Positions 1 to 9,316 of a stretch of DNA of 38,120 nucleotides are shown here, piece by piece (the stretch's first letter is position 1; each line of letters begins with the position of its first letter). The notes below the pieces were generated by a model, which searched no databases, was not told the origin of the DNA, and saw nothing but the letters and a program-made list of their open reading frames with translations. The position numbers were made by a program, and so were the translations under genes. The stretch is from Acidobacteriota bacterium (GTDB taxonomy: Bacteria > Acidobacteriota > Terriglobia > Acidiferrales > UBA7541): NCBI GenBank assembly GCA_003225295.1, contig QHYZ01000128.1, positions 1 through 38,120 of the forward strand. The letters are read 5' to 3'.

Positions 1-606
1 GACCAAGATACGCGGTCTTCGTTTTCCAATTATGGCAATGCCATCGTGTGGGTTGCCGCTCCGGGCGAGGCCATTGTCACAACCTATCCCTTTGGCACCT
101 ACGCCGCGGGATGGGGAACTTCGTTCAGTGCGCCGTTTGTTTCCGGCGCAGCCGCGCTGCTGCTAAACAAGCAGGCGAATACCAATGAGTCTCAGGCGGC
201 CGCCGCTGTGGCTCATGCCATGCCCGTAGGCCCCGATATGGGCAACGGCAGGTTGGATTTAGTTCAGGCGCTCGGGTCACTTGGTCCCGCAGATGTACCG
301 CCCACGGGGTCGATTGACAGTCCCTCGGGCTATGTGATCATCTTCGCCGGACAGTCCGTGTTTTTCTCTGGATCGGGTACGGACCCAGATGGAACAGTCA
401 CTGCATATTCCTGGTCATTCCCTGGCGGCAACCCCGGGTCTAGTAATGTGGCTACGCCCGGCAATGTGACATACTCGACGCCCGGCATATTCGTTGCGAC
501 TCTCACGGTGACCGACGACGCTGGCCTAAATGATCCATCGCCGAAAACACGCACCGTCGTCGTTTTGCCCTGCGCTTTATTCTGCAATTCGCTCCAGGGC
601 TTATGA
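1..606 (+). CDS. Subtilisin-like (S8) serine protease, C-terminal part with PKD domain (5' truncated by window edge)
   Basis: The frame is open from base 1, so the gene begins before the window; only about 201 codons are visible. Residues near 40-60 read GTSFSAPFVSGAAALLL, the signature around the catalytic serine of S8 subtilases (GTSxxxP followed by a helix of small hydrophobic residues). The Asp and His of the triad would lie upstream. After a short linker, residues about 99-190 form a PKD/Ig-like beta-sandwich with the typical GTDPDGTVTAYSW and LTVTDDAG motifs. This layout belongs to secreted proteases whose PKD module contacts the cell surface or substrate. The protein ends abruptly after the PKD domain with a short Cys-containing tail (ALFCNSLQGL) that does not look like domain sequence, so the natural C-terminus may have been lost by a frameshift. 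Confident in family, not in substrate. Confidence 0.9.
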   Translation, partial: DQDTRSSFSNYGNAIVWVAAPGEAIVTTYPFGTYAAGWGTSFSAPFVSGAAALLLNKQANTNESQAAAAVAHAMPVGPDMGNGRLDLVQALGSLGPADVPPTGSIDSPSGYVIIFAGQSVFFSGSGTDPDGTVTAYSWSFPGGNPGSSNVATPGNVTYSTPGIFVATLTVTDDAGLNDPSPKTRTVVVLPCALFCNSLQGL

Positions 607-884
607 AGATTCGCTAGGTGGAGCTCGGTTGGTTGCACCGTTCGATCTGGTCGGACCCGTCCTACCGCCGATCACGACCGTGCCAATCGTATGGCGGAAG
701 TTGGTCCTCTCGACGATGATCGTCTCGCCTTCCCAGGGTCCTCGTGAGTCGCGCCCGTCCGCTCATGAAGCGAGGCGGGCAAGTGCCGCCGGTCGGCCGA
801 ACATCTAACCCTGACATGGGAAGCTGCTCGGGCCGGTCAGCTTCGCCGGTGCAACGCAGTGAAAGGAGGGGTAAGAAGCTCCCC
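607..884. other. Gap between protease and phospholipase genes
   Basis: I see no convincing gene in these 278 bases. Short overlapping open frames on both strands have no recognisable domain. The right end carries a purine-rich ribosome-binding stretch (AAAGGAGGGG at about 862-871) serving the next gene. Confidence 0.5.
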
Positions 885-2402
885 ATGCTGTCCAGGAATG
901 TTACCCGTCGAGAATTACTCAGGATTGGCGCCGCTACGGCTGCAACAGAGATCGCTGCCGCGCTCCTGCCTGGATGCGGCGGTGGCGATACTTCCCCCGT
1001 TCCCGCTCCATCCGTTTGCTCCAAATTGACTGACATTGAGCACGTGGTGATCTTCATCGAGGAAAATCGTTCCTTCGACCATTATTTCGGAAGCTACCGC
1101 GGCGTGCGTGGATTCTCCGACCAAAGTCCGGCATTCCAGCAACCTGACCCGGCAAATTCCACCAACCCGCCGGCCGGCGCATTGCTGCCATTCCATCTCG
1201 ACACTTCCAAGACGAACGCCGCATGCACCCACGACATCACGCACGACTGGGTGCCACAGCACCAGAGCTGGGACAACGGCGCAATGGATGGCTTTGTGAC
1301 CTCCCGCCTCCCGATCAATACCGATGATGCCGTCCTCACCATGGGTTATTACACTCGCGCCGACCTTCCTTTTTACTACGCCGTGGCTGACGCCTTCACG
1401 ATATGCGATAACTATTTCTGCTCGGTGATCGGCCCCACGGATCCGAACCGTCTCTACACCATGGCGGCTTCCATTGACCCGGCTGGACAGCATGGCGGAC
1501 CCTTACTTCAAACGCTGATCGCAAATCGCTCGTCGTTCTTCGGCAAACTCACCTATACGACCATGCCCGAACAGCTTCAGGCTCGCGGAATTTCGTGGAA
1601 GGTTTACTCGTCGCCTGACCAGAATATCTTGAACATTTTCTCGAACAATGTTCTGTCGTACTTCAAGAATTTCCAGGACCCCGCATCGCCGCTCTACCAG
1701 AACGCGTTCGGGCCCCAGTTTCCAGTTGATTTTCTGACCGACGCGCTGTCGGGAAACCTGCCACAAGTCTCCTGGGTGCTGGCCTCCATCGTTGACTCCG
1801 ATCACCCGCCTGCGCCCTCACTCTTTGGAGAGAACACGCTGTCCGCGATTATCAGCGCTTTGACTGGGAATCCAACGGTGTGGGCAAAGACGGTGCTATT
1901 CGCCACTTACGACGAGAATGGCGGCTTCTTTGACCACCTCGCGCCGGTCACGGCGCCTCCGGGCACACCCGACGAATACATTACTGCCCCCGCAGTCCCG
2001 GACCCCACGGTGGTCGGCACTCCTCCCATTCTCGGCCCCATCGGGTTGGGTTTTCGTGTGCCCATGTTGGTGATTTCTCCGTTCAGCCGGGGTGGATTTG
2101 TATCGTCGGCTCTGTTCGATCACACCTCAGTACTGCGATTCCTCGAGAAACGTTTTGGTGCGGAAGTGCCCAACCTGAGCGCATGGCGGCGGGTCACCGT
2201 TGGCGATCTCACGAGCGCCTTTAACTTCACAAGGCCTGAGCAGTCGATTCCCACCCTGCCGCCCACGCTTCCAGCAATTCCGCAGATACTCGTGGAGTGT
2301 GCAGCCAGCCTAGCCGGCACAACGCCATATCAAGTACCGAACCCGCAGAGCTCCCCGACGCAGGAAACTGGACCGGCGGCTCGACCAAGTGGTCCGTGCT
2401 AG
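885..2402 (+). CDS. Phospholipase C / acid phosphatase family phosphoesterase, Tat-type lipoprotein
   Basis: A 505-residue phosphoesterase of the PF04185 (PLC/AcpA) family that cleaves phosphoester bonds outside the cytoplasm. The ATG at 885 is preferred over upstream in-frame starts: it follows GGAGG and begins a good export signal, with a twin arginine (TRRELLRIG), an Ala-rich core and a lipobox-like LLPGC near residue 30. Mature-protein motifs fit the family: IEENRSFDHYFGSYRG near residue 65 (metal/phosphate site), TYDENGGFFDHLAPV in the second half, then SPFSRGGF and DHTSVLRFLEKRFG close to the C-terminus. It is most likely a Tat-exported, membrane-anchored enzyme scavenging phosphate from lipids or organophosphates. 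The PLC versus acid phosphatase substrate cannot be decided from sequence. It converges with the membrane-protein gene to its right. Confidence 0.9.
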   Translation: MLSRNVTRRELLRIGAATAATEIAAALLPGCGGGDTSPVPAPSVCSKLTDIEHVVIFIEENRSFDHYFGSYRGVRGFSDQSPAFQQPDPANSTNPPAGALLPFHLDTSKTNAACTHDITHDWVPQHQSWDNGAMDGFVTSRLPINTDDAVLTMGYYTRADLPFYYAVADAFTICDNYFCSVIGPTDPNRLYTMAASIDPAGQHGGPLLQTLIANRSSFFGKLTYTTMPEQLQARGISWKVYSSPDQNILNIFSNNVLSYFKNFQDPASPLYQNAFGPQFPVDFLTDALSGNLPQVSWVLASIVDSDHPPAPSLFGENTLSAIISALTGNPTVWAKTVLFATYDENGGFFDHLAPVTAPPGTPDEYITAPAVPDPTVVGTPPILGPIGLGFRVPMLVISPFSRGGFVSSALFDHTSVLRFLEKRFGAEVPNLSAWRRVTVGDLTSAFNFTRPEQSIPTLPPTLPAIPQILVECAASLAGTTPYQVPNPQSSPTQETGPAARPSGPC

Positions 2403-2446
2403 TTCCCTGGCTGGGCTGTTGTCCAACGCTCCTGCCCCCATGGGAT

Positions 2447-3934
2447 TCACCGGACCGGCGGTTTGTATCCAATCCGCCCATTGATCTCCCCGCCTTCCAG
2501 GTCCCGGATGCACAGCTTCGTCAGGTCGTTAGCATCGCATTGATAAATCTGCTTGATCGGCAAGTCTTCGTCCTGCACCTGGTACTGCCCCGACGCCATG
2601 TCCTGCGCATCATCGGCTGATGAAGTCACTAGCGGGCTGCCCTCCCGCACGCGCACTCGAAACTGCCGCGACGACGGTTCGTAATTCGCGTAACTGAAGC
2701 AGTGTTCAATGCAAGCGCGCTCGGCGGCATGCCCCGCAAATTCCATCCGTGAACCCTCCGGGGCTTCAATCGTCACAATGACCCGCGTCCCCGGCGCCAG
2801 CTTGCTCACCAACTCCTCGGAGTGCTCTTCCAGCCGGTTCAGCCATCCTGTGTCCTGGTACAGAAACACGAAGAAAACACCCGCACAAATTCCGAACCCT
2901 GCCAAGTGCCATTTTCGCGGCTTGATGCCTCCCAGTAGGCAAAGAACGAAAATGGCCGAAATCGTCGTCAGCCGGGATGCCAGCAACCCGATCCATCCTC
3001 CCTCGGGAGACGGGCGCAAGTTCTCAGGCAGAAGCGCCGTAGCGCAAAACGTCACCGTGTACAATTCGAGCGGCAATTCAAATTGTCGCCACCAATCGAT
3101 TTCCTTCCTCCGCGAATACAGTTCGTTCGCTGCGCAAGCAATCCCGAAGAAAAACGCCGCTGCCGCCAGCCAAAAGTACCGCGTTCCGAAGAGCCCCAGT
3201 TGATCTGCGCCGTTATACAGATAGAACGGTCCGCGATCCCAATCTCCGAGCAGCGACGCCCGGCGCGCAACATACCAGCGCACGGCAACGAATCCGCCAG
3301 CCACTGCCAGCGGCAGTGTCAATTTCCACCACCCCGACAATTTCGCTCTGATGTTGATGTAGGCCAACGTGCCAACTAGCCACAGAAAACCGATCGGGTG
3401 AGCAAGCATCGCCAGCAGCGCGAACGCCGCGGCGGCGATCCAATCGATTCGTTGCGCGCGCCGGAGGATCGCCAACCCGAAGCAAGCCAGCCCGACCGAC
3501 AAATAATAGTTCATGAAACCCATGTTGAAGGAATAGCCATAAGCCAGCGTGGCGATGCAGGGCGCGAGAAACCACGGCGGGCGCTCCGTTACCACGGCGA
3601 CAAAAGCGAAGACCCCCCAAAAGAAAATCAACACACAAACAGAAACAACAATTGTCTGCGCTGCCGCAATGCCCACAAGATTCGCCACTCGCAGCAACGC
3701 CACATCGAACAAAACATTGTTCCACCGCTTGGCAATGTAGAGCCCCGACGCTTGGCCCTTTTCAATCAATTGCGCAAGCCACGCGTTATAGACATGGCTC
3801 GGCAGATCACCGGCTTCGATGCGCCTGTGCCACACGCACGGGATAAGGAGTGCAAGGGATAGCAACAGGACACGCAGCTTGGATTCGCGCAGAAACGCAA
3901 ACACACCTGCGGGTTGAATGCCAGTGGCCGCCAT
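2447..3934 (-). CDS. Polytopic membrane protein of unknown function
   Basis: A 495-residue protein with roughly ten hydrophobic segments over its first 370 residues, then a soluble C-terminal tail of about 120 residues. The frame is open much farther upstream, but that part overlaps the divergent peptidase gene and lacks coding character. The ATG at 3934 starts the first membrane segment (ESKLRVLLLSLALLIPCVW). The loop after it, EAGDLPSHVYNAWLAQLI, has the acidic and His residues often seen in the first extracytoplasmic loop of GT-C-type glycosyltransferases, and the topology fits that fold, but I do not recognise a named family. The tail contains APGTRVIVTIEAPEGSRM and several Cys. A lipid-linked sugar transferase is a guess; 'integral membrane protein' is the safe call. 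Confidence 0.75.
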   Translation of the reverse strand: MAATGIQPAGVFAFLRESKLRVLLLSLALLIPCVWHRRIEAGDLPSHVYNAWLAQLIEKGQASGLYIAKRWNNVLFDVALLRVANLVGIAAAQTIVVSVCVLIFFWGVFAFVAVVTERPPWFLAPCIATLAYGYSFNMGFMNYYLSVGLACFGLAILRRAQRIDWIAAAAFALLAMLAHPIGFLWLVGTLAYINIRAKLSGWWKLTLPLAVAGGFVAVRWYVARRASLLGDWDRGPFYLYNGADQLGLFGTRYFWLAAAAFFFGIACAANELYSRRKEIDWWRQFELPLELYTVTFCATALLPENLRPSPEGGWIGLLASRLTTISAIFVLCLLGGIKPRKWHLAGFGICAGVFFVFLYQDTGWLNRLEEHSEELVSKLAPGTRVIVTIEAPEGSRMEFAGHAAERACIEHCFSYANYEPSSRQFRVRVREGSPLVTSSADDAQDMASGQYQVQDEDLPIKQIYQCDANDLTKLCIRDLEGGEINGRIGYKPPVR

Positions 3935-4023
3935 TCTTACCTGGAGATCACCAAAATTGTCCCACTCAAGATCGCTGCGGCCGATTCTACTATTGAAGAT
4001 CCGCAGTTCTCCCTGAGATTCGG

Positions 4024-4032
4024 TGATATTAT
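4024..4032 (+). promoter_or_regulatory. Candidate extended -10 promoter for the prolyl oligopeptidase gene
   Basis: TGATATTAT matches the extended -10 pattern TGnTATAAT with one mismatch. A start near 4039 would give a leader of about 22 bases ending in the AGGAGG at 4051. No good -35 box is visible, as is common for extended -10 promoters. Confidence 0.4.
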
Positions 4033-4060
4033 CCTCCCTTCCGGAAACAAAGGAGGAATC

Positions 4061-6220
4061 GTGAAGACGCGGTCGACCCATGTTTTTCGCGGTCGGTGGA
4101 GTCTTATCGGAGCACTTCGATGGATGCTCCAAGGAGTGCTGCTTCTCCTTATGAGTCTGCAGACTGCGGATCTCGCCCGCGCGCAGGAACCTGCGCCAGC
4201 CGCAAAGTGCCCGCCCGCGGCGCGAATCGATTCGGCAAAGGACACCTATGGCACCACCATTGTGACTGACCCCTACCGCTGGCTGGAAGATCAAAACAAC
4301 CCCGAGACCCGGGCATGGATTGATGCCGAGCAAAAGTGCACGGAAAGTGCGCTTTCCAAGCTCCCGGGCCGCGCGGAACTAACTAAACGGATCACGGATC
4401 TCCTTCATAACGATTCCTTCGAAGCGCCAGTGGAACGAGGCGGGCGCTATTTCTTCCGCGAGCGCCTGGCAGGCCAGGACCTCTCTCTTCTTTGTGTTCG
4501 CCGCGGCTTGAACGCCGCCGATGAGATTTTGATCGATCCCCTGCCCTGGAGCTCCGATCACTCCGCCAGTGTCACCTTTGAAAATGTGAGCCGCGACGGC
4601 AGATTCATTTTCTACGGTCGGCGAGACGGCGGGCAGGACGAAATCACACCCAGGGTACTAGACGTGGAAGCAAAAATAACTCTCCCCGATGCCTTTCCCA
4701 AGGCACGGTATTTCGGCCTGGAGCCCACACCCGACAACAAGGGCGTTTACTATTCGCGGGTGACTCCTGATGGGCCGCGCGCCTTCTACCACCCGATGGG
4801 CAGCGACGGCACAAACGACAAACTCATTTACGGAAACACTCTAGGGAGAGAGAAGATTCTTACGTTGCAATTGTCGGAGGACGGCACCTATCTAGTCTAT
4901 CTGGTCATCTACGGTTCCGGATCGGAAAAAACGGAGATCTATGTTCAGAACGTGAAAGAAAACGGCCCGGTGGTGGCCGCGGTCAATGACCAGAAGGCTG
5001 TCTTTTACCCGACCTTTGCGGGGGATGGTTTTTTCATCCTGACGAATTGGAAAGCTCCCCAGTGGCACGTCTTTTCGACAACCTTCGCGACCCCCCAGCG
5101 CGAACACTGGCGTGAAGTTGTTCCCGCCAGCGACGTGCACTTGGAATCCATCGCCGCTGCCGGCGGAAAGCTGATTGGACAATACACGCGTAATGCCACC
5201 TCCGAGCTGAAGGTTTTCGATGGCAATGGCAAACCGGAAAGTTCTATCGCTCTGCCGGCGCTCGGCTCGGTCGGTGCCTTCACGGGGCGTTGGGAAAGCC
5301 CGGAGCTCTTTATTTCCTTCGAATCCTATGACTACGCACCATCCATATTCCGGTACGACGTGAAGCGAGCGAAATCCGAAGTGTGGGCCAAAAGCAAGGT
5401 GCCATTTGATCCCGCCGCCTTCGAGATTCAACAGGTTTGGTACCAATCCAAGGACAAAACGCTCGTGCCCATGTTTTTGTTCCACAACAAGGGTTTGAAG
5501 ATGGAAGGTTCGAATCCCGTTTTGTTGACCGGCTACGGCGGGTTCGACGTCAGTGAAACGCCAAACTACTGGCCGCTCGCGCTTGTTTGGGCCGAGCACG
5601 GTGGAATTCTTGCCGACGCGAATCTTCGCGGCGGTGGAGAATTCGGCGAGGATTGGCATCGCGCGGGGATGCTCGGGAAAAAGCAGACTGTTTTTGATGA
5701 TTTTATCGCCGCGGCCGAATACCTGATTGCCAACAAATACACAACTTCCTCTAACTTGGCGATAGATGGCACCAGCAATGGCGGATTGCTGGTCGGAGCG
5801 GCGATGACGCAACGCCCTGACTTATTCCAGGCTGTCGTCTGCCGGTATCCTCTCCTGGATATGCTGCGCTATCAAAAATTCTTCGAGGGACCGTACTGGG
5901 TTCCTGAGTATGGCACCGCTGAAAATCTCGATCAATTCGGATATCTGTACGAATATTCTCCTTACCATCGCGTCGTGGGCGGCCGGAAGTACCCGTCGGC
6001 GCTGTTCGTTACCGGAGATGGCGACACCCGCGTGGCGCCCTTACACGCGCGAAAAATGACCGCGCAGCTGCAATCCGCCACTGCTTCAAGTCGCCCGATT
6101 CTGCTGCTCTACGACACGAAGTCCGGCCACTCCGGCGGAAGACCCATCAACAAGCAGATCGAGGAAAATACTGACATTCTCAGCTTCCTGTTCTGGCAGC
6201 TCGGTGTCCCCACGAACTGA
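4061..6220 (+). CDS. Secreted prolyl oligopeptidase family (S9A) serine peptidase
   Basis: A 719-residue S9 peptidase that cleaves small peptides, typically after proline. The GTG at 4061 was chosen because AGGAGG lies directly upstream (4051-4056) and it yields a signal peptide: basic start, a long hydrophobic stretch (LQGVLLLLMSLQ) and an ARA-Q cleavage site near residue 43. The N-terminal part (DPYRWLEDQNNPETRAWIDAEQ) is the standard S9A opening, followed by the beta-propeller. The alpha/beta-hydrolase domain carries the triad: Ser572 in GTSNGG, Asp655 in GDGDTRV and His690 in KSGHSGG. Length matches the family. Export suggests a role in digesting peptides outside the cytoplasmic membrane, in keeping with the other exohydrolases here. 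The gene is divergent from the membrane-protein gene; the 126-base gap contains a candidate promoter. Confidence 0.93.
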   Translation: MKTRSTHVFRGRWSLIGALRWMLQGVLLLLMSLQTADLARAQEPAPAAKCPPAARIDSAKDTYGTTIVTDPYRWLEDQNNPETRAWIDAEQKCTESALSKLPGRAELTKRITDLLHNDSFEAPVERGGRYFFRERLAGQDLSLLCVRRGLNAADEILIDPLPWSSDHSASVTFENVSRDGRFIFYGRRDGGQDEITPRVLDVEAKITLPDAFPKARYFGLEPTPDNKGVYYSRVTPDGPRAFYHPMGSDGTNDKLIYGNTLGREKILTLQLSEDGTYLVYLVIYGSGSEKTEIYVQNVKENGPVVAAVNDQKAVFYPTFAGDGFFILTNWKAPQWHVFSTTFATPQREHWREVVPASDVHLESIAAAGGKLIGQYTRNATSELKVFDGNGKPESSIALPALGSVGAFTGRWESPELFISFESYDYAPSIFRYDVKRAKSEVWAKSKVPFDPAAFEIQQVWYQSKDKTLVPMFLFHNKGLKMEGSNPVLLTGYGGFDVSETPNYWPLALVWAEHGGILADANLRGGGEFGEDWHRAGMLGKKQTVFDDFIAAAEYLIANKYTTSSNLAIDGTSNGGLLVGAAMTQRPDLFQAVVCRYPLLDMLRYQKFFEGPYWVPEYGTAENLDQFGYLYEYSPYHRVVGGRKYPSALFVTGDGDTRVAPLHARKMTAQLQSATASSRPILLLYDTKSGHSGGRPINKQIEENTDILSFLFWQLGVPTN

Positions 6221-6405
6221 AGTGCCCAAGAAAGTCGACCTGCGGCATACTGCCAACCTGACATTGTCCGCCGCAGCGGGACCGTGCTCGGAGACTTGAA
6301 CGGTGACATCGGCTAGGGGGGGACATCGGCCCACTTCTGCCCTTTCGTCCAGTACCCCGGGACATCACAATCCCTCAAGCTAGAAACAGCATTGAGTGGC
6401 GCTCA

Positions 6406-8073
6406 GTGCATGTCCTCGGGATGCGCAAATTACTCCATCTCAGTATCACCTTTCCATTCTCTGTTGCTGTGTCCGGTACGACCAACACTGCGGTGAGCTG
6501 GTCCGTCAACGGCACTACTGGCGGCACCACCACAAGCGGAACAATTGACACCAGCGGAAACTACGCGGCGCCAGCTGCCCTTCCAAACCCCAATACCATC
6601 ACCATCCGAGCCACCAGCGCCGCGGACGCTTCGGCTAGCGGATCGAGTAGCGTCACCCTTCTGAATCCGACACCGGGTCTTACCGGCATCAATCCCGCAA
6701 GCGTAGGCACGGGAAATTTCTCTCTCATGGTCACCGGCAGCAAATTTGTAAGTGGCGCTCAGGTGCTCTTTGGCGCGACCCCACTCCAAACGATTTTTGT
6801 TTCTACCACCCAGCTTACGGCCGTAGGCGCGGCTTCCTCCGCGGGATCCTACGCCATCCGTGTGACCAACCCTTCTCCCGGAAGCAGTTCCTCTTCCAGT
6901 ATCGATCTTCACGTCACCGGCTCATCGCAACCTCCCAACTGTGGCAGCATGTCGATCGGCCAAGGCGCGAGTCTCGGAGGCTTCGTGCCTTTTGCCGCCG
7001 ACAGTCTCTGGAACACCGATATTTCTTCCGCGCCCGTGGATCCCAATTCCACGGCAGTGATCAATTTCATCGGCAGCGGCATTGGCATCCATGCGGACTT
7101 CGGGGCGGGCCAGTATCAGGGCTCGACGATCGGTATTCCCTACCTGATCGTTGGCGCGCAGCAACCGCCGGTCACGGTCAATGTCACCGCCTACGGCAGT
7201 GACAGCGATCCCGGGCCCATGCCTGTTCCAGTCACGGCGCCGATCGAAGGCTACCCCAATCCTGGCACGGGCGACCGTCATGTCCTGGTTCTCGACAATT
7301 CGAATTGCTTCCTCTACGAGCTCTACAGTTCTTATATCTCCGGAAATTCCTGGAACGTTGGCTCGGCAGCAGTTTGGGATCTTGTTTCGAACGAACAGCG
7401 TCCCTACACTTGGACTAGCGCCGATGCCGCCGGACTTCCGATCTTTCCCGGACTCGCGCGATACGACGAAGTCATTGCGGGAAAGATTTCCCACGCCCTG
7501 CGTTTCACGCTGCAACAAAGCCGCGCGGCATTCATTCCTCCCGCTTCGCACTGGGCCGCGAACTCCAGCAATGCAAACGCTGCGCCCATGGGAATGCGCA
7601 TGCGTCTGAAGTCCAACTTTGACGTCTCCGCGTATTCGGCAATGAACCAGGTGATCCTGAACGCGCTAAAAAATTACGGCATGATCATGGCCGACAACGG
7701 TTCGAGTCTGTATCTCAGCGGCGCGCCCGATGACCGCTGGGATAACAATGACCTCCACGCTCTTGGGCAGGTGAACGCTTCCGACTTCGAAGTCATTCAG
7801 ATGACGCCGCTGTACACTCAAAACAATGTTCCCAGCGGAGCGGTGCCGCAAATCACTTCCTTCACGGCGAGCGCGAATTCCATTTCCGCCGGCACGCCGG
7901 TCACTTTGTCCTGGCTGGTAAGCGGCGCTTCTTATGTGATTGTTTCCCCAGATGCCGGTGCCGTCCGAAGCACCAGCATCACCGTCGCGCCCGCGCAGTC
8001 CACCATCTACACGCTTTACGCCACCAACGCCTACGGCCGTACCAGCGCAACCGTCTCCATCACCGTCCACTAA
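6406..8073 (+). CDS. Ig-like/TIG-domain extracellular protein, probably missing its true N-terminus
   Basis: A 555-residue protein. Residues about 20-85 are the second half of a bacterial Ig-like domain (VSGTTNTAVSWSVNG and TSGNYAAPAALP are typical of acidobacterial repeats). Residues 88-170 form an IPT/TIG domain (ITPASVGTGNFSLMVTGSKF-like). Residues about 180-470 are an unrecognised globular domain with SLWNTDISSAPVDPNS, GTGDRHVLVLDN, HALRFTLQQSR and APMGMRMRLKS. The C-terminus is another Ig-like domain (SANSISAGTPVTLSWLVSGAS). No signal peptide precedes the first domain, and that domain starts in mid-fold. The +2 frame just upstream (about 6425-6455) reads SISVSP, what the missing first strand should resemble, so a small deletion or frameshift in the 5' region is likely. 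It may be a decayed adhesin or enzyme; the ATG at 6406 is only the first start available. Confidence 0.7.
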   Translation: MHVLGMRKLLHLSITFPFSVAVSGTTNTAVSWSVNGTTGGTTTSGTIDTSGNYAAPAALPNPNTITIRATSAADASASGSSSVTLLNPTPGLTGINPASVGTGNFSLMVTGSKFVSGAQVLFGATPLQTIFVSTTQLTAVGAASSAGSYAIRVTNPSPGSSSSSSIDLHVTGSSQPPNCGSMSIGQGASLGGFVPFAADSLWNTDISSAPVDPNSTAVINFIGSGIGIHADFGAGQYQGSTIGIPYLIVGAQQPPVTVNVTAYGSDSDPGPMPVPVTAPIEGYPNPGTGDRHVLVLDNSNCFLYELYSSYISGNSWNVGSAAVWDLVSNEQRPYTWTSADAAGLPIFPGLARYDEVIAGKISHALRFTLQQSRAAFIPPASHWAANSSNANAAPMGMRMRLKSNFDVSAYSAMNQVILNALKNYGMIMADNGSSLYLSGAPDDRWDNNDLHALGQVNASDFEVIQMTPLYTQNNVPSGAVPQITSFTASANSISAGTPVTLSWLVSGASYVIVSPDAGAVRSTSITVAPAQSTIYTLYATNAYGRTSATVSITVH

Positions 8074-8123
8074 ACACCGCAAACGCAGCAGGCCTTTTCC
8101 GGAGTACGGGCAGGCGCCAAAAA

Positions 8124-8142
8124 CGTTGGCGTCACGCCAACG
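8124..8142. repeat. Perfect 9-bp inverted repeat between convergent genes
   Basis: CGTTGGCGT and ACGCCAACG flank a single C. The left arm can also pair with GGCGCCAA at 8113-8120, so two exclusive hairpins are possible. A second hairpin (CGCATCG, AA, CGATGCG) follows at 8160-8175. The location between convergent genes suggests a bidirectional terminator, though no U-run follows. Confidence 0.45.
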
Positions 8143-8184
8143 GCCCGCGAGGCAGAATCCGCATCGAACGATGCGCTTCGAAAC

Positions 8185-8751
8185 CTATTTGGAGGGTTGG
8201 TTCTCCCCGAGACGCTTCAGGCGATCACGCAAGCGCCGCTGCAACGGCGTGGGGGTGTTGGGATTGAAAGCCACGAGATACCAGAGCGGCTGGCTGCGAT
8301 CCCGGCTTAGCCAGGTCAACGTCGAAGCATCCGCGTTGGGGTGCCGCGCCACATTTTCGCGAATCGCGCCATAGGGATGCTTCGCCAGCTTATTGAGCGT
8401 CTTGGCATTGGCTCGCGGATGCTCGCTGATCAGGCGCAGCAGATAAAAATCCTCTTCCGGCGCTTGCTTGACAAGTTTCTCCAGCATTTCCGGCTTGGCA
8501 TCGGAGCTTAGGACTAACCCGATTTTTTCATCCCACGCCGTATTGATTTGATTCAAATCGCGGGTGCGCGCATGAATCAATTCTTCGAGAATGCGCCGCT
8601 CCTGTTGCATGCGGGCGATCGGCAGCTCCGTGCCCTCCAGGGAATCGAGAACGCGGAGAAGGTGCTGCCTCTCGCCAAAAACGATTTGCGAGGTGCGCGT
8701 GGACGCACCTTTTTCCCTTTCCTTGTGCTGAACCAGGTCGGAACGTCGCAT
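8185..8751 (-). CDS. Leucine-rich-repeat-variant (LRV/HEAT-like) protein
   Basis: A 188-residue protein. The first half (to about residue 95) is basic, then helical and probably coiled-coil. The second half repeats a helical unit about every 23 residues: LISEHPRANAKTLNKLAKHP, IRENVARHPNADASTLTWLS, and LVAFNPNTPTPLQRRLRDR. The recurring HP/NP, N/A and TL positions are those of the leucine-rich repeat variant family, an alpha-solenoid used for protein binding. The ATG at 8751 has GGAG ten bases upstream and is preferred over a TTG seven codons earlier. No enzyme motif is present. It is probably cytosolic. LRV proteins in some bacteria sit beside nif or chaperone genes, but nothing here gives such context. 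Confidence 0.7.
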   Translation of the reverse strand: MRRSDLVQHKEREKGASTRTSQIVFGERQHLLRVLDSLEGTELPIARMQQERRILEELIHARTRDLNQINTAWDEKIGLVLSSDAKPEMLEKLVKQAPEEDFYLLRLISEHPRANAKTLNKLAKHPYGAIRENVARHPNADASTLTWLSRDRSQPLWYLVAFNPNTPTPLQRRLRDRLKRLGENQPSK

Positions 8752-8973
8752 TGTTTGGTCGCTCCAGCCCAATCCCTTCCCAAGCTCTTTGAAGGACCGG
8801 GCGTTTACTAAGCCTTCGCATCACATGCCATGAAGGGCATAAATCACTCCATGGTGGCTTTAGCGAATTATGTTACGCGTGCGCGATGGGGTAAAGTTTG
8901 GTGCGCGCCGCGTGTGCCCGAAGTGCAACCGCCTGCTATGGCAGTCTTGAGGAGAGTACAAACAGGGAGCGAG

Positions 8974-9261
8974 ATGATGTCGGCATTCGAAAAGCACAAA
9001 GAAGAACTGGACAAATTCGAGCAGATGTTTGGCCGCGAGCGGGGCCGGCTGGCGGTGTCACTCGACCGTCTTACGAATGCCCTGGTTCTGGTGGGCCAGC
9101 ACGGAGTGTACTGTACTAGCCAGCGCAATCCGACAGTTCCGGCGATGGACCTGCGCATCATCAATCAAGAGCTGGTGCACGCGAAGGAATTGGTGCAATC
9201 GGTGATGGAAGAACTGCGACGTGCAAAAGAAAAGAAGGAAGATCAACCATTTGAAAAGTGA
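8974..9261 (+). CDS. Small coiled-coil protein of unknown function
   Basis: A 95-residue protein beginning MMSAFEKHKEELDKFEQMF, with AGGGA a few bases before the ATG at 8974. A longer frame extends to 8830 but lacks a ribosome site there. Residues 1-40 and 65-95 are charged amphipathic helices, the last very Lys/Glu-rich (ELRRAKEKKEDQPFEK). A short central segment contains GQHGVYCTSQRNP with one Cys. I do not recognise a family. It is probably cytosolic and oligomeric. It is divergent from the LRV gene with a gap of about 220 bases. Confidence 0.55.
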   Translation: MMSAFEKHKEELDKFEQMFGRERGRLAVSLDRLTNALVLVGQHGVYCTSQRNPTVPAMDLRIINQELVHAKELVQSVMEELRRAKEKKEDQPFEK

Positions 9262-9316
9262 CATTAGAAACTACAAACCACAACAGTGAACTTGAGCTAG
9301 CCGGTACGCAGGATAT

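Noticed and set aside
4892-5812. Minus-strand frame of 306 codons inside the prolyl oligopeptidase gene
   Set aside because: Shadow frame; the plus strand has the signal peptide, propeller and catalytic triad.
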